From positions 18,650 to 82,649 of IMG/VR virus record IMGVR_UViG_3300002053_001113: a stretch of 64,000 bases of DNA; one strand, written 5' to 3'. Below are positions 18,855 to 25,753 of the stretch, piece by piece. Origin of the DNA: a virus. The notes under the pieces are model-generated. The model ran no database searches and was not told where the DNA came from. It saw nothing but the letters and a program-made list of their open reading frames with translations. Numbering within the stretch: the first letter of the stretch is position 1; each line of letters starts with the position of its first letter. Made by a program: the position numbers and the translations under genes.

Positions 18855-18959
18855 ATGGCGAAGGATGTTGATGATATAATTAAGGAGGAAATAAAAGAAG
18901 GTGTTGACTTCTTTTTTAGATGGAAGAAGGCAATAACAGCACACTTGAAGAAAAAATGA
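18855..18959 (+). CDS. Very small protein, 34 aa
   Basis: MAKDVDDIIKEEIKEGVDFF... a single amphipathic helix. Good SD within TGAGGAGTAACAC and a 4-nt overlap with the next ATG support translation. Unknown. Confidence 0.4.
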   Translation: MAKDVDDIIKEEIKEGVDFFFRWKKAITAHLKKK

Positions 18960-19081
18960 GATTTGGAAGAAAAACATTAGAAGAAATAAAAGAAGAGGAT
19001 GAGATAATAAGAGCAAGTGATTTGGATTTAAAATTGAAAACACCGCAGTTTTGGAAACGTGATGATATGGGTGAGATATAA
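18956..19081 (+). CDS. Very small protein, 41 aa
   Basis: Starts in an ATGA overlap with the 34 aa gene; sequence MRFGRKTLEEIKEEDEIIR... charged and helical. Stop TAATG abuts a seven-codon ORF. Unknown. Confidence 0.4.
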   Translation: MRFGRKTLEEIKEEDEIIRASDLDLKLKTPQFWKRDDMGEI

Positions 19082-19108
19082 TGGCAAGAATAAAACGGAG
19101 GTAGTAAA

Positions 19109-19279
19109 ATGTATTATCAAAGAGTTTCAAACAAAGATTTTGAACAAAACATTAAAGGGAAGCTACCGTTTGGTGGGTGGGTTTTAATAAATGAGCCAAC
19201 TATAAGACATCTGGGAGTTAAACCAGGTGATGTGATTGTTAATAAATACAGAACAATATATTTTAGGGTAAAAGGATAA
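19109..19279 (+). CDS. Small protein, 56 aa
   Basis: MYYQRVSNKDFEQNI... with a beta-rich C-terminal part (HLGVKPGDVIVNKYRTIYF) that resembles a swapped-hairpin (AbrB/SpoVT-like) strand pattern, though too short to be sure. SD CGGAGG upstream; 1 nt from the next gene. Confidence 0.45.
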   Translation: MYYQRVSNKDFEQNIKGKLPFGGWVLINEPTIRHLGVKPGDVIVNKYRTIYFRVKG

Positions 19280-19280
19280 A

Positions 19281-19487
19281 ATGGCAACAATTAAAGATAT
19301 GAAACCTTGGATGACACCAACCAAATTTGAACGAGAAAGGTTTAAATTAGTAAAAAAAGATGGAGAATTTTTTATTGGTTATAATGGTGATTTACTTATG
19401 TCTCTTCACACTACTGACAAAAAAGAGGCTGAAGAGATGTTTGGATTAAGAGTTGATAAAGTTATAGAAAATATTAATAGAGGGTGA
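19281..19487 (+). CDS. Small protein with strand-helix pattern
   Basis: 68 aa. RFKLVKKDGEFFIGYNGDLL then TDKKEAEEMFGLRVDKVIE: two strands followed by a helix with the (T/S)xx(E/Q)A motif found in many small proteins of this element. Unknown function. Confidence 0.5.
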   Translation: MATIKDMKPWMTPTKFERERFKLVKKDGEFFIGYNGDLLMSLHTTDKKEAEEMFGLRVDKVIENINRG

Positions 19488-19492
19488 TATAA

Positions 19493-19714
19493 ATGCCAGC
19501 AAATCTAAGATTTTACAATAGAGACCCAAACGGGTTAGGTAGAGGACGTGGAGTCTATTATCATAGAGGACATGGATATTGGAGTAAGTATGATGTAGGT
19601 AGAGATGCTAAGATACAGGCGAGAGGATATAGAACACACAAGACAGGATTGAGTAAAACAACTGGTAAGGCAAGTAAGATAGCACAAGCAGGAGATGGCA
19701 AACTACCACGTTAA
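19493..19714 (+). CDS. Very basic Gly/Arg/Tyr-rich protein
   Basis: 73 aa with RGRGVYYHRGHGYW and many Lys/Arg, no acidic clusters. Composition suggests direct nucleic-acid binding, e.g. a DNA-condensing virion protein. SD-like GGGTGA precedes the ATG. Last gene of the late small-protein cluster. Confidence 0.5.
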   Translation: MPANLRFYNRDPNGLGRGRGVYYHRGHGYWSKYDVGRDAKIQARGYRTHKTGLSKTTGKASKIAQAGDGKLPR

Positions 19715-19780
19715 ATCAAAACATTTAAATATCTTTTTCTTTAGTTAAAAGAATGTATAAATCACAACATTTATATAGTG
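19714..19780 (+). promoter_or_regulatory. Tandem early-class promoters
   Basis: AATCAAAACATTTAAATAT (19714-19732) and AATCACAACATTTATATAG (19760-19778) are two copies of the early-class box 46 nt apart, upstream of the zinc-ribbon/QueE gene group starting at 19833. They mark the switch from late to early control. Confidence 0.65.
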
Positions 19781-19832
19781 GAATATATTATTTAATATAA
19801 GGCTTTAAATAAAATAGAGGGGGTGATTTATT

Positions 19833-20057
19833 TTGAAAAGAGGCACCTCTATAAGGGGTAGAAAACGTGCCAAACGTTCTAAGCCTCCAAAATCACGTAG
19901 ATATTGTTTGGCTTGTCAAAAGAGGACAAGTTTTAGATATGATAAAATTGTAGGTCATAGTAGATGTTGTGAATGTGGAGGAGCATTATCAAAACGTTTT
20001 ACTCCAAAGGAGGTGGAAAAGTTTGTCAAAAGCAAACAGAAAAAAAAGAACTTGTAA
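19833..20057 (+). CDS. Basic zinc-ribbon protein
   Basis: 74 aa with a TTG start (SD GAGGGGGTGA 9 nt upstream; no nearer ATG). Basic N-terminal arm (RGRKRAKRSKPPKSRR), then C-x2-C ... C-x2-C (CLACQ, CCECGG), a zinc ribbon. Likely DNA- or RNA-binding. Overlaps the next zinc protein by about 35 nt. Confidence 0.55.
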   Translation: MKRGTSIRGRKRAKRSKPPKSRRYCLACQKRTSFRYDKIVGHSRCCECGGALSKRFTPKEVEKFVKSKQKKKNL

Positions 20058-20244
20058 AATATGTGGAGCACCAAGTTATGGTTTTAGATGTTTCAGTTGC
20101 CACGTGAGACGAGCAGGGTCACGTGTCAGCCAAATGCTACAAAGCAGAAAGCAGTTGAAAAGAAGAATGGGTATAGAAGATGTTTGGGATTACCAAATAC
20201 ATGACAAAAGTGAAAGTGACTATATGCCACGACAAAGAGATTAA
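20023..20244 (+). CDS. Basic zinc-binding protein
   Basis: 73 aa from TTG 20023 (start chosen because AAAGGAGGTGG sits 7 nt upstream). Zn motif CKICGAPSYGFRCFSCH and Lys/Arg-rich flanks, acidic tail DKSESDYMP. The start lies inside the upstream zinc-ribbon gene, so the pair is translationally coupled. Confidence 0.5.
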   Translation: MSKANRKKRTCKICGAPSYGFRCFSCHVRRAGSRVSQMLQSRKQLKRRMGIEDVWDYQIHDKSESDYMPRQRD

Positions 20245-20338
20245 TGAGGATACAATAGTGAAAGCTTTGGAGGACAACTTGGAGTTTAAACTATTAATGG
20301 TTGAAGGAATTAGGACAAAGGTGACAGAAAAACAATGA
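20201..20338 (+). CDS. Small protein, 45 aa (overlapping)
   Basis: MTKVKVTICHDKEINEDTI... ferredoxin-like strand/helix pattern. It overlaps the zinc protein by 44 nt and the next gene by 4 nt (ATGA), an arrangement common here. Moderate doubt because of the overlap. Confidence 0.4.
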   Translation: MTKVKVTICHDKEINEDTIVKALEDNLEFKLLMVEGIRTKVTEKQ

Positions 20339-20493
20339 GGCCTCCTTATTGGTGTCCAAATGGGTGTGGTAAATGTGTGAGTTTGGTATTGGATAGTAAT
20401 GTTCCAAAAGAGATAAGAGCTTATAGATGTAAAAGATGTGGTGAGTATTTTACATTAAGGAGGTTAAAAAGATATCATAACTATGGAGGGTAA
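20335..20493 (+). CDS. Zinc-ribbon protein, 52 aa
   Basis: MRPPYWCPNGCGKCVS then RCKRCGEYF: two cysteine pairs spaced about 20 residues, a treble-clef or zinc-ribbon fold. ATGA coupling with the upstream ORF and 3 nt to the next gene. Third small zinc protein in a row. Confidence 0.5.
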   Translation: MRPPYWCPNGCGKCVSLVLDSNVPKEIRAYRCKRCGEYFTLRRLKRYHNYGG

Positions 20494-20496
20494 AAA

Positions 20497-20742
20497 ATGG
20501 ACGAGGATGAAACAACCTTAAGAATGAATTTAGTTGAGATGGTTAATGACCTAAAAGGAAAAAGAATATTAAAAGAAACACTGGTTGGGTTTTTACATCA
20601 TTATGGTTTGGTGGAATACATACCTGAGGAAGATAAAAAACCAATAGGAATTAAATTTAACAACCAATATTATGCCAGGAGTGAACAAGGTGAGTATGTT
20701 AAGGTTAATTATATATTAGGTTTGGAGGAGGGTGAAAAATGA
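20497..20742 (+). CDS. Small acidic protein
   Basis: 81 aa, acidic N terminus (MDEDETTLRMNL), SD GGAGGG upstream, ATGA overlap with queE. It may simply be co-expressed. Unknown family. Confidence 0.55.
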   Translation: MDEDETTLRMNLVEMVNDLKGKRILKETLVGFLHHYGLVEYIPEEDKKPIGIKFNNQYYARSEQGEYVKVNYILGLEEGEK

Positions 20743-21398
20743 ATGTAAACGAGATATTTGAGAGCATACAAGGTGAAGGACCATTTACAGGCAAGCCTGC
20801 TGTGTTTGTGAGGCTGTGGGGTTGTATCAAACCATATTGTAGTTTCTGTGATACAAAATATGCTTGGAGCAACAAAAAGAAAGAAGCAAAAGGTATGGAC
20901 GTTAGTGATATCATAAAAAAGGTTGAGAAATATAAATCAAAATTTGTTGTAATAACAGGAGGAGAACCTTTTGCACAGGAAAAGGTTTATTATTTAATTA
21001 ACAGGCTATTAGGTGATGGATATAAAGTTCAAGTTGAAACAAGTGGAAAGGCAGAGATACTTAAAAATAGATTTGATGATTTTATGAGTGATAATTTAAG
21101 TATTATAATGTCACCAAAACAATACAATGGAAGATTTAAGGTATTTGACAATAAAACACTTGATGTAGCTGACGTTTATAAGTTTGTTGTTGAAAATAAA
21201 GAAGAGTTGAATAATGTAATTGAATTTGTAAGGTGGAATAATATTGAGAAAAAACGTGTATTCCTAATGCCTAAAGGTGCTACACGTAAGGAGCAGTTAA
21301 AGATTAGCCAACAAGTGATTAAGTGGTGTATTGATAATGGTTTTAATTTTTCAACAAGATTACATATATTAATTTGGGATAGAAAAAGAAAGGTGTGA
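20739..21398 (+). CDS. queE: 7-carboxy-7-deazaguanine synthase (radical SAM)
   Basis: 219 aa. QueE converts 6-carboxytetrahydropterin to 7-carboxy-7-deazaguanine. Diagnostic features: substrate loop SIQGEGPFTGKPAVFVRLWGC, radical-SAM cysteines C29, C34 and C37 followed by the QueE hallmark CDTKYAW, then ITGGEPF and the strand VETSGKAEI. Full length for the family. It pairs functionally with the FolE and QueD genes at 47-49 kb and the transglycosylase at 43.6 kb to make a modified base. It is far from them and on the other strand, in an early-class transcription unit. Catalytically complete, unlike the QueE-like protein at 47790-48380. Confidence 0.9.
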   Translation: MNVNEIFESIQGEGPFTGKPAVFVRLWGCIKPYCSFCDTKYAWSNKKKEAKGMDVSDIIKKVEKYKSKFVVITGGEPFAQEKVYYLINRLLGDGYKVQVETSGKAEILKNRFDDFMSDNLSIIMSPKQYNGRFKVFDNKTLDVADVYKFVVENKEELNNVIEFVRWNNIEKKRVFLMPKGATRKEQLKISQQVIKWCIDNGFNFSTRLHILIWDRKRKV

Positions 21399-21700
21399 AC
21401 AGGAGTAGTAATTACCCGAGATTGCTACGCTACAATAGGAGGGACTGAGGCATCTGGAGTAGCAACCTAACTGCCGAACACCTCCAACTCCTTCACAAAA
21501 CCTAAACAAAAAGGAAGTGGCTGAAATTAAGGCACGTGGATTAATCTCCTCTCTATAAGTCTGGGGTAAACGGTCTGGCAAGTCCTTTTATGAAAAAGGT
21601 GGAAATTCCAGTGGCAGGTGGAAGACCTTCCTTCCTTTATAACTCTCTGTTTTCATGGTGAATAGGTGTTCTGGGACCTCGTCTCCCAGCCCTCACCCTA
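21399..21700. ncRNA. Candidate structured RNA, GC-rich gene-free block
   Basis: About 300 nt between convergent genes with GC near 48% in a ~31% GC genome and no convincing ORF. Visible helices on the plus strand: TTGCTAC/GTAGCAA (about 21421/21462), a CCTTTT-ATG-AAAAAGG hairpin near 21582-21598, GGAAG/CTTCC pairings, and a strong 3' hairpin CTGGGA/TCCCAG (21671-21676/21684-21689) enclosed by GGTGA/TCACC (21657/21693). It does not match the RNase P, SRP or tRNA signatures I know. Orientation uncertain; an AT-rich tract follows on the plus side. High GC in an AT-rich genome is a classic sign of structured RNA. Confidence 0.5.
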
Positions 21701-21717
21701 ATTTCTAAATTTTAATT

Positions 21718-21846
21718 TTAACACCAATGAGAACAATAGAAGTTTTTGGCTACTATGCCAGCTATTACTACCACAGCCACGATTAAGGCAGTAACGAAGA
21801 TTAGAGTAATCACCATACGTATCTTGTGTTTTGTTTTTCTATTCAT
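21718..21846 (-). CDS. Single-pass membrane microprotein, 42 aa
   Basis: Basic N terminus (MNRKTKHKIR), one hydrophobic helix (VITLIFVTALIVAVVVIAG), short Cys-containing tail. Last gene of a long minus-strand operon. Confidence 0.45.
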   Translation of the reverse strand: MNRKTKHKIRMVITLIFVTALIVAVVVIAGIVAKNFYCSHWC

Positions 21847-21858
21847 TTATTGTGTGTT

Positions 21859-22035
21859 TTATACCTGTTCAATCATATAAATGTTTTCAGGTTGCATTAA
21901 GGCTAATTGTCTTTGTTCTTTTTTTGCTTCTTCAAAGCTGTTATATATAGTATCTTCTTTCTCATCTACATCAACTGGTATGTAGGCTACTATTTTATAT
22001 TTTCCACTATTTGGATATTTAACTCTTGCTGCCAT
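21859..22035 (-). CDS. Small protein with strand-helix EA motif
   Basis: 58 aa from the ATG at 22035 (SD AGGGGTGG). KYKIVAYIPVDVDEK...YNSFEEAKKEQRQLAL: the recurring two-strand plus helix layout with S-x-EEA. Unknown. Confidence 0.5.
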   Translation of the reverse strand: MAARVKYPNSGKYKIVAYIPVDVDEKEDTIYNSFEEAKKEQRQLALMQPENIYMIEQV

Positions 22036-22138
22036 TTTTTCCACCCCTCATTATTCTATATAATATTAAAAAGATAAAGATTATAATCATTATTGTAAAT
22101 CCAAATATCACTTGCTCATTACTTATTTGGAGTGCCAT
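22019..22138 (-). CDS. Membrane microprotein, 39 aa
   Basis: One TM helix (VIFGFTIMIIIFIFLILY) then a basic end. It overlaps the downstream gene by 17 nt. Start ATG 22138 directly abuts the stop of the upstream gene. Confidence 0.4.
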   Translation of the reverse strand: MALQISNEQVIFGFTIMIIIFIFLILYRIMRGGKNGSKS

Positions 22139-22297
22139 TTATTCATCCTCATAATCTGGGAAAAATACTTTTTGAACTTCTTTTCCATCTTTAAATGCTT
22201 GTATTAATGTTTGACTATTCTCTTCATCTAACTCAAAAGTTACTCCTTCTCCTCTTGCTACATCAAACATTATTTCAACTCTTTGTTTCTTTCTCAT
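22139..22297 (-). CDS. Small acidic protein, 52 aa
   Basis: MRKKQRVEIMFDVARGEGV...VFFPDYEDE. Start at 22297 chosen for its SD (CGGAGTGG); an upstream in-frame start lies inside the previous gene. Unknown. Confidence 0.5.
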   Translation of the reverse strand: MRKKQRVEIMFDVARGEGVTFELDEENSQTLIQAFKDGKEVQKVFFPDYEDE

Positions 22298-22502
22298 TTT
22301 GTTCCACTCCGTTTCTTTTCTTTGATTTATACCACTGCCACTCAAATGTGATAAGTGCTATAATAAGTAATGCTATTGCTAACCAATTTATAGCAGTAAT
22401 AAGACAGGTGTAGATGGCTAATAACACAAACATCATCATCATTACACTTTCCACAACATCAAAAGGAAATGTTGTTCCATATTTAATCTGTTTTCTTCCC
22501 AT
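22275..22502 (-). CDS. Small two-TM membrane protein
   Basis: 75 aa from the ATG at 22502 (GGGGAG SD). Two adjacent hydrophobic segments (SVMMMMFVLLAIYTCLITAI and WLAIALLIIALITFEW), basic tail. Overlaps both neighbours. Confidence 0.5.
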   Translation of the reverse strand: MGRKQIKYGTTFPFDVVESVMMMMFVLLAIYTCLITAINWLAIALLIIALITFEWQWYKSKKRNGVEQNEKETKS

Positions 22503-22794
22503 CTCTATCTCCCCATAAGTCACCAACTATAATATTACAATTATGCTTTTCTTTTAATACTTTTCTATGTTTTGCCACCAATGATTCACTTGTTGTGACA
22601 AACCTTTTTTGTTGTTCATTTGAAATTAAATATTGAAAAAAGTCGTATAATGATATAATATCTCTTTCAGTAAGTTTTTCTATTTCCATAAACTCCAAAT
22701 CAGCCTCCTCCTGTAATTCTTTGTCACTCATTTTACCTAACATATCAAATATGTCTTTTGGTGTTGGTTTCTTTTTGTCACTTGTTATTCTCAT
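22483..22794 (-). CDS. Small protein, 103 aa
   Basis: Starts MRITSDKKKPTPKDIFDML at 22794, just after the upstream stop (the earlier in-frame ATG at 22812 would overlap it). Helical, acidic middle. Unknown. Confidence 0.5.
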   Translation of the reverse strand: MRITSDKKKPTPKDIFDMLGKMSDKELQEEADLEFMEIEKLTERDIISLYDFFQYLISNEQQKRFVTTSESLVAKHRKVLKEKHNCNIIVGDLWGDRDGKKTD

Positions 22795-22795
22795 T

Positions 22796-23302
22796 TTAAC
22801 ACTTGCCCTCATCTGGCTTTAAGCCAATTTTCCTATCTACTTTTAATGCTATTTTCCTTGTCAAAGCAAACAGCTTATAAAAGTCTTCTATTGTCCATTT
22901 TGTATCTGTGAATCCGTGACCCATTTTCAATCCTATACTTTGTAGTTTCCTCACATCTCTTCTTATTGCATCCCATTCTTTTCCTTTAGGAACCTCTATA
23001 TCATATAAATGGTCACTTGCTGCATTCATCATCATCTCAATTTCCTTTGCTAAATATTTCTCATAGTCACCATCATATACTTTATCTGCTATCTCCACAA
23101 ACATCTTTAAGTATTGCATATAAGGAAACCCATAGTTTAAGGTATCTGGCGGACTTCCACTTATCATCAACTTTCTATTCTTAGGTGTTTCGTCCATCCA
23201 CTTTTTGTATATCCTCATTTTACTTGCGTTAAAATGTTCAATATGTTCTGCAAACTTTACCAAACATATTACTAATCCTTTTCCATATTCTGATTTAGCC
23301 AT
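22796..23302 (-). CDS. Hypothetical protein, 168 aa
   Basis: Largely helical globular protein without cysteine pattern or membrane segment; includes SGSPPDTLNYGFPYMQYLK. SD GGAGG upstream of the ATG. One of the longer accessory proteins; family not recognised. Confidence 0.6.
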   Translation of the reverse strand: MAKSEYGKGLVICLVKFAEHIEHFNASKMRIYKKWMDETPKNRKLMISGSPPDTLNYGFPYMQYLKMFVEIADKVYDGDYEKYLAKEIEMMMNAASDHLYDIEVPKGKEWDAIRRDVRKLQSIGLKMGHGFTDTKWTIEDFYKLFALTRKIALKVDRKIGLKPDEGKC

Positions 23303-23480
23303 CTTTCTTCCTCCTCCTAAAATTTATAATCACAAGTATAATTATAATAATGAAGGAGACAAGCAAGTAAATCTCCTCTACTAAATCACCAAACCACCCT
23401 GCTATTACATTATGAAATAAAGCCAATAGGCAGAGGACTATAATAATGAAAGTTAAAATTGGAAATCGTTCATCACTCAT
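23295..23480 (-). CDS. Two-TM membrane microprotein
   Basis: 61 aa: FPILTFIIIVLCLLALFHNV and YLLVSFIIIIILVIINF, then a basic tail (RRRKKDG). ATG overlaps the upstream gene by 8 nt. Confidence 0.5.
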   Translation of the reverse strand: MSDERFPILTFIIIVLCLLALFHNVIAGWFGDLVEEIYLLVSFIIIIILVIINFRRRKKDG

Positions 23481-23730
23481 TTTTTCTCTCCTTATATCTC
23501 TTTACATTAATGTTGTGGCAATGACGGCAAATTGATTTACTATAATTAGCCTTACGTTTAAGGCATTGATTACAATAACCAAGCCTCTTTGCCTTCTCTC
23601 TTCTCTTTGCCATATATTTTTTGTTATACTCCTGCCACTTCTTTTTGTTCTTTTCTATATATTTCTTACGTGTTTTAGCATACTTTCCACTCTCAACATA
23701 TTTTCTCATATATTTATTTTTAATCACCAT
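23473..23730 (-). CDS. Basic zinc-binding protein
   Basis: 85 aa. Long Lys/Arg/Tyr-rich helix followed by C-x2-C...C-x2-C (YCNQC, CRHCH). This layout is like zinc-knuckle DNA-binding modules of intron- or phage-encoded endonucleases but lacks an HNH core. Probably nucleic-acid binding. Confidence 0.5.
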   Translation of the reverse strand: MVIKNKYMRKYVESGKYAKTRKKYIEKNKKKWQEYNKKYMAKRREKAKRLGYCNQCLKRKANYSKSICRHCHNINVKRYKERKNE

Positions 23731-24059
23731 CTTTTATTATCCTCTATCATTCTTTTACTAATGGCTATTACATAACCAATCCAAATTAAAATAAACTCCA
23801 ACAAGCAAAGGAAAATATAATCCCAAAAGGTTCGTTCACCATATAACACAACATCAAAGTAAGCCATAACAGGTATCAAAAATAAAAAGACAGCTAAAAT
23901 AAGTGGTAAATGTAATCTTATTTCTACTATGTCTTTAACCATATAACTTCCAATCTTATTTAATACTTTTGATAACTTACTTTCTCTTTTCATCCTCATT
24001 TCACCTGTTTTTTTGTTAAAACTATACTTTTTCATCATATTTATCAAAATCCGTCTCAT
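23724..24059 (-). CDS. Membrane protein, two to three TM
   Basis: 111 aa with a basic N-terminal region and hydrophobic segments (LHLPLILAVFLFLIPVMAYF and YIFLCLLEFILIWIGYVIAI). Start uncertain; a methionine at residue 21 or 23 is possible. Unknown. Confidence 0.5.
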   Translation of the reverse strand: MRRILINMMKKYSFNKKTGEMRMKRESKLSKVLNKIGSYMVKDIVEIRLHLPLILAVFLFLIPVMAYFDVVLYGERTFWDYIFLCLLEFILIWIGYVIAISKRMIEDNKRW

Positions 24060-24094
24060 TTAAACACTTGATTTCCACACGTTCTTGCGGTAGT

Positions 24095-24250
24095 TAATAG
24101 TTTAACACCCGCGGATTTATCCACCACTTAAACCTAATTTATCTACTTAGATAGTTTAGGTTTAACGTGTGATTGTTGTTTAACGTGTATTGTGTAATAA
24201 AAGTGGTGAAAACGTGGAATTTCAGTGTTTGTGTGTGTTTAACCACCCTG
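24095..24250. repeat. GTTTAAC direct repeats plus cruciform
   Basis: Four copies of GTTTAAC (24100, 24160, 24178, 24237); the middle two extend to GTTTAACGTGT 18 bp apart. A perfect 10-bp inverted repeat TTAAACCTAA/TTAGGTTTAA (24128-24137/24156-24165) encloses a TATCT/AGATA inner stem. Several ACGTG/CACGT words also occur. Gene-free, between co-oriented genes. Possible control region or secondary origin. Confidence 0.45.
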
Positions 24251-24251
24251 T

Positions 24252-24371
24252 TTATATTAAATAACACCCCACACCATGATTTATACAATTAATCATAACA
24301 TATATACCCACAATTATCATTAAAATTAGGATAGTGATTGTAAATATCCACACCCACACATTTTTATTCAT
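24252..24371 (-). CDS. Membrane microprotein, 39 aa
   Basis: MNKNVWVWIFTITILILMII... one TM helix. Start ATG 24371 overlaps nothing; the stop lies in the repeat region. Confidence 0.35.
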   Translation of the reverse strand: MNKNVWVWIFTITILILMIIVGIYVMINCINHGVGCYLI

Positions 24372-24373
24372 AT

Positions 24374-24547
24374 TTAATCATCTTTATCAAGCAACATAAC
24401 AACAATAAACTCTTCCACATTATTACTTTCCATTTGTGTGCTTTCAGTAGCTATAAAGGTTTCTGCCTCTGCTTTTGTGTCAAAAATATCTTTTTCATAG
24501 CCACAATACTCCCCATCAGTGTTTAAGGCTATTACTTGATATTTCAT
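24374..24547 (-). CDS. Small protein with strand-helix EA motif
   Basis: 57 aa. KYQVIALNTDGEYCGYE then FDTKAEAETFIATES: another member of the short two-strand plus helix group. ATGA overlap with the gene upstream supports translation. Confidence 0.5.
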   Translation of the reverse strand: MKYQVIALNTDGEYCGYEKDIFDTKAEAETFIATESTQMESNNVEEFIVVMLLDKDD

Positions 24548-24720
24548 TTTCTTACACCAGGAAAAGTTTTTACTAAATCACTATAATTTTTCATAATTTC
24601 AATTATTGTGTCTCTCTCTAATCCAGAGATTTGACTAACTGTCTTTACATCAAACATATTAGTCACTCCACTCTCTCTCACCTTTTCATATGCTTCAAAA
24701 TCTTCTTTTGATATCTCCAT
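24544..24720 (-). CDS. Small helical protein, 58 aa
   Basis: MEISKEDFEAYEKVRESG then MFDVKTVSQISGLERDTIIEIMKNY. The pattern resembles small phage/archaeal helix-turn-helix-like proteins (VSQISGLERDTI as an HTH core). The start lies directly beside GGAGTAAC (operator-like half-site, 24721-24728), whose GGAG also acts as SD. Confidence 0.5.
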   Translation of the reverse strand: MEISKEDFEAYEKVRESGVTNMFDVKTVSQISGLERDTIIEIMKNYSDLVKTFPGVRK

Positions 24721-24731
24721 GTTACTCCACC

Positions 24732-24836
24732 TCAGTATTTTATAATCTTACCACAATTGCAACAAATAACTACCCCACCACTGGTTACTGCAATCTCTCT
24801 TCCTTCTTCACTGCATTTACATACGTCTTCTTCCAA
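24732..24836 (-). CDS. Zinc-binding microprotein, 34 aa
   Basis: TTG start with SD AGGTGGGTGG. MEEDVCKCSEEGRE...VICCNCGKIIKY: C-x-C plus CC-x-C, likely a zinc finger. The non-ATG start makes this less certain. Confidence 0.4.
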   Translation of the reverse strand: MEEDVCKCSEEGREIAVTSGGVVICCNCGKIIKY

Positions 24837-24900
24837 AATAATCCACCCACCTATTTATGGTTAAAATAAAAAAATTCAAAAAAAAATTTACTGAAACAAT

Positions 24901-25305
24901 TTATATGGTGTTTTGAACATAATAAATGACATTACGTCCTGAAGTTCTTTTATGGACACCTTTATGGCTTGCCTTTATTTTTGACAATACATAATGGGAT
25001 TGGCGCCCATCCAAGCCATATGCCTTATTCAAAACATCTGATGACATCTCTGCACCTTTTAGCATCTTATCATAGACCTCTATCATAATCTGCTTCAGTC
25101 GTCCTCGCTTGCCAGTATTTCGCCTTTTACTTGGTCTTCCTCTGCTATTTAAACTGACATAGGGGTCAAGTTCCTTAGCAAGTGCAGCTAACTCAACTAT
25201 GACAGCCTTTAGACGTTTAGCATAATCCACATAACGTCCTCTTTGGTTGTCATATCTGTTTGCCTTCTCTGACAGTTCTGTCAGTTGTTCTATCAGTGTT
25301 TTCAT
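24901..25305 (-). CDS. DNA-binding protein with AT-hook and winged-helix-like domain
   Basis: 134 aa. N-terminal coiled coil (TELSEKANRYDNQRGRYVDY...), a central AT-hook-like RGRPSKRR with more basic residues, and a C-terminal winged-helix-like domain (VLNKAYGLDGRQSHYVLSKI ... KRTSGRNVIYYV). Likely a transcription regulator for AT-rich DNA. SD AAGGAGG just upstream; followed by a T-rich tract on the coding strand. Candidate for a promoter-class switch factor. Confidence 0.55.
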   Translation of the reverse strand: MKTLIEQLTELSEKANRYDNQRGRYVDYAKRLKAVIVELAALAKELDPYVSLNSRGRPSKRRNTGKRGRLKQIMIEVYDKMLKGAEMSSDVLNKAYGLDGRQSHYVLSKIKASHKGVHKRTSGRNVIYYVQNTI

Positions 25306-25342
25306 ATATATTCCTCCTTCACCTTTTAAGTGAATATAAAAT

Positions 25343-25443
25343 AAAAAAAGTCTGGATTAAGTTAGGAGAGACAATGGTGAAGAGGTGAAGAAACTCCACC
25401 CATTCCGCCTCTGCCTTCTCGTTCTAAAATCCAAACTTTTTTT
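25343..25443 (-). ncRNA. Long hairpin RNA / attenuator
   Basis: About 100 nt bounded by complementary ends: AAAAAAAGTCTGGATT (25343-25358) and AATCCAAACTTTTTTT (25428-25443), enclosing a GC-rich (~50%) core with further pairings (AATGG/CCATT, GGTGAAG region). In the minus direction it ends in a T-tract, so it fits a terminator-capped small RNA or leader between the 40 aa gene and the AT-hook gene. Confidence 0.45.
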
Positions 25444-25564
25444 ATATGATAAGGCCATACTCTTTCAGTTTGGCCTCGGTGTCTATATTTTTTCCAGGCA
25501 ACATTTTCTTTAATCCGTTCTCTACGATGTTGCCAAATCCTAAATGTTTTTCTACGTCGTCCAT
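25442..25564 (-). CDS. Small protein, 40 aa
   Basis: MDDVEKHLGFGNIVENGLKK... ending KEYGLII. Preceded by SD GGAGGT and an early-class promoter at 25609-25627. Its stop codon is inside the hairpin described at 25343-25443. Unknown. Confidence 0.5.
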   Translation of the reverse strand: MDDVEKHLGFGNIVENGLKKMLPGKNIDTEAKLKEYGLII

Positions 25565-25608
25565 TTTAATGACCTCCTGTTATTACATTATTTTTTAAGT
25601 TGAATAAG

Positions 25609-25627
25609 TATATAAATTTTTTGATTA
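25609..25627 (-). promoter_or_regulatory. Early-class promoter
   Basis: On the minus strand TAATCAAAAAATTTATATA, a member of the AATCAAAACATTTATATAG class, about 45 nt before the ATG at 25564 and overlapping the 3' end of the 42 aa gene. Confidence 0.55.
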
Positions 25628-25753
25628 TACGTTATTCTCATCAGTTAATTCTGCAATCCATTCATCAATTAAATCTCTTGCACTTTCTAAATCTTCAATT
25701 TCTGGAGATGTGCCAAACACATCTTCAAGCCATTTTCTATCAAGTTTTTCCAT
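25625..25753 (-). CDS. Small acidic protein, 42 aa
   Basis: MEKLDRKWLEDVFGTSPEIE... a helical, acidic microprotein. Its ATG overlaps the upstream stop (TAATG) and SD GGAGG is present. Unknown. Confidence 0.5.
   Translation of the reverse strand: MEKLDRKWLEDVFGTSPEIEDLESARDLIDEWIAELTDENNV

Noticed and set aside
19081-19104. Seven-codon ORF between two small genes
   Set aside because: Length gives no support beyond position; likely just spacing for translational coupling.
21369-21581. 70 aa minus-strand ORF in the GC-rich block
   Set aside because: No SD, atypical Cys/Arg/Ser composition, overlaps the end of queE; the block is better explained as a structured RNA.
21399-21700. RNase P RNA, SRP RNA or group I intron
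   Set aside because: Looked for their conserved core words on both strands; the few partial similarities (GGGGTAAAC, GGAAG) are not in the right order.
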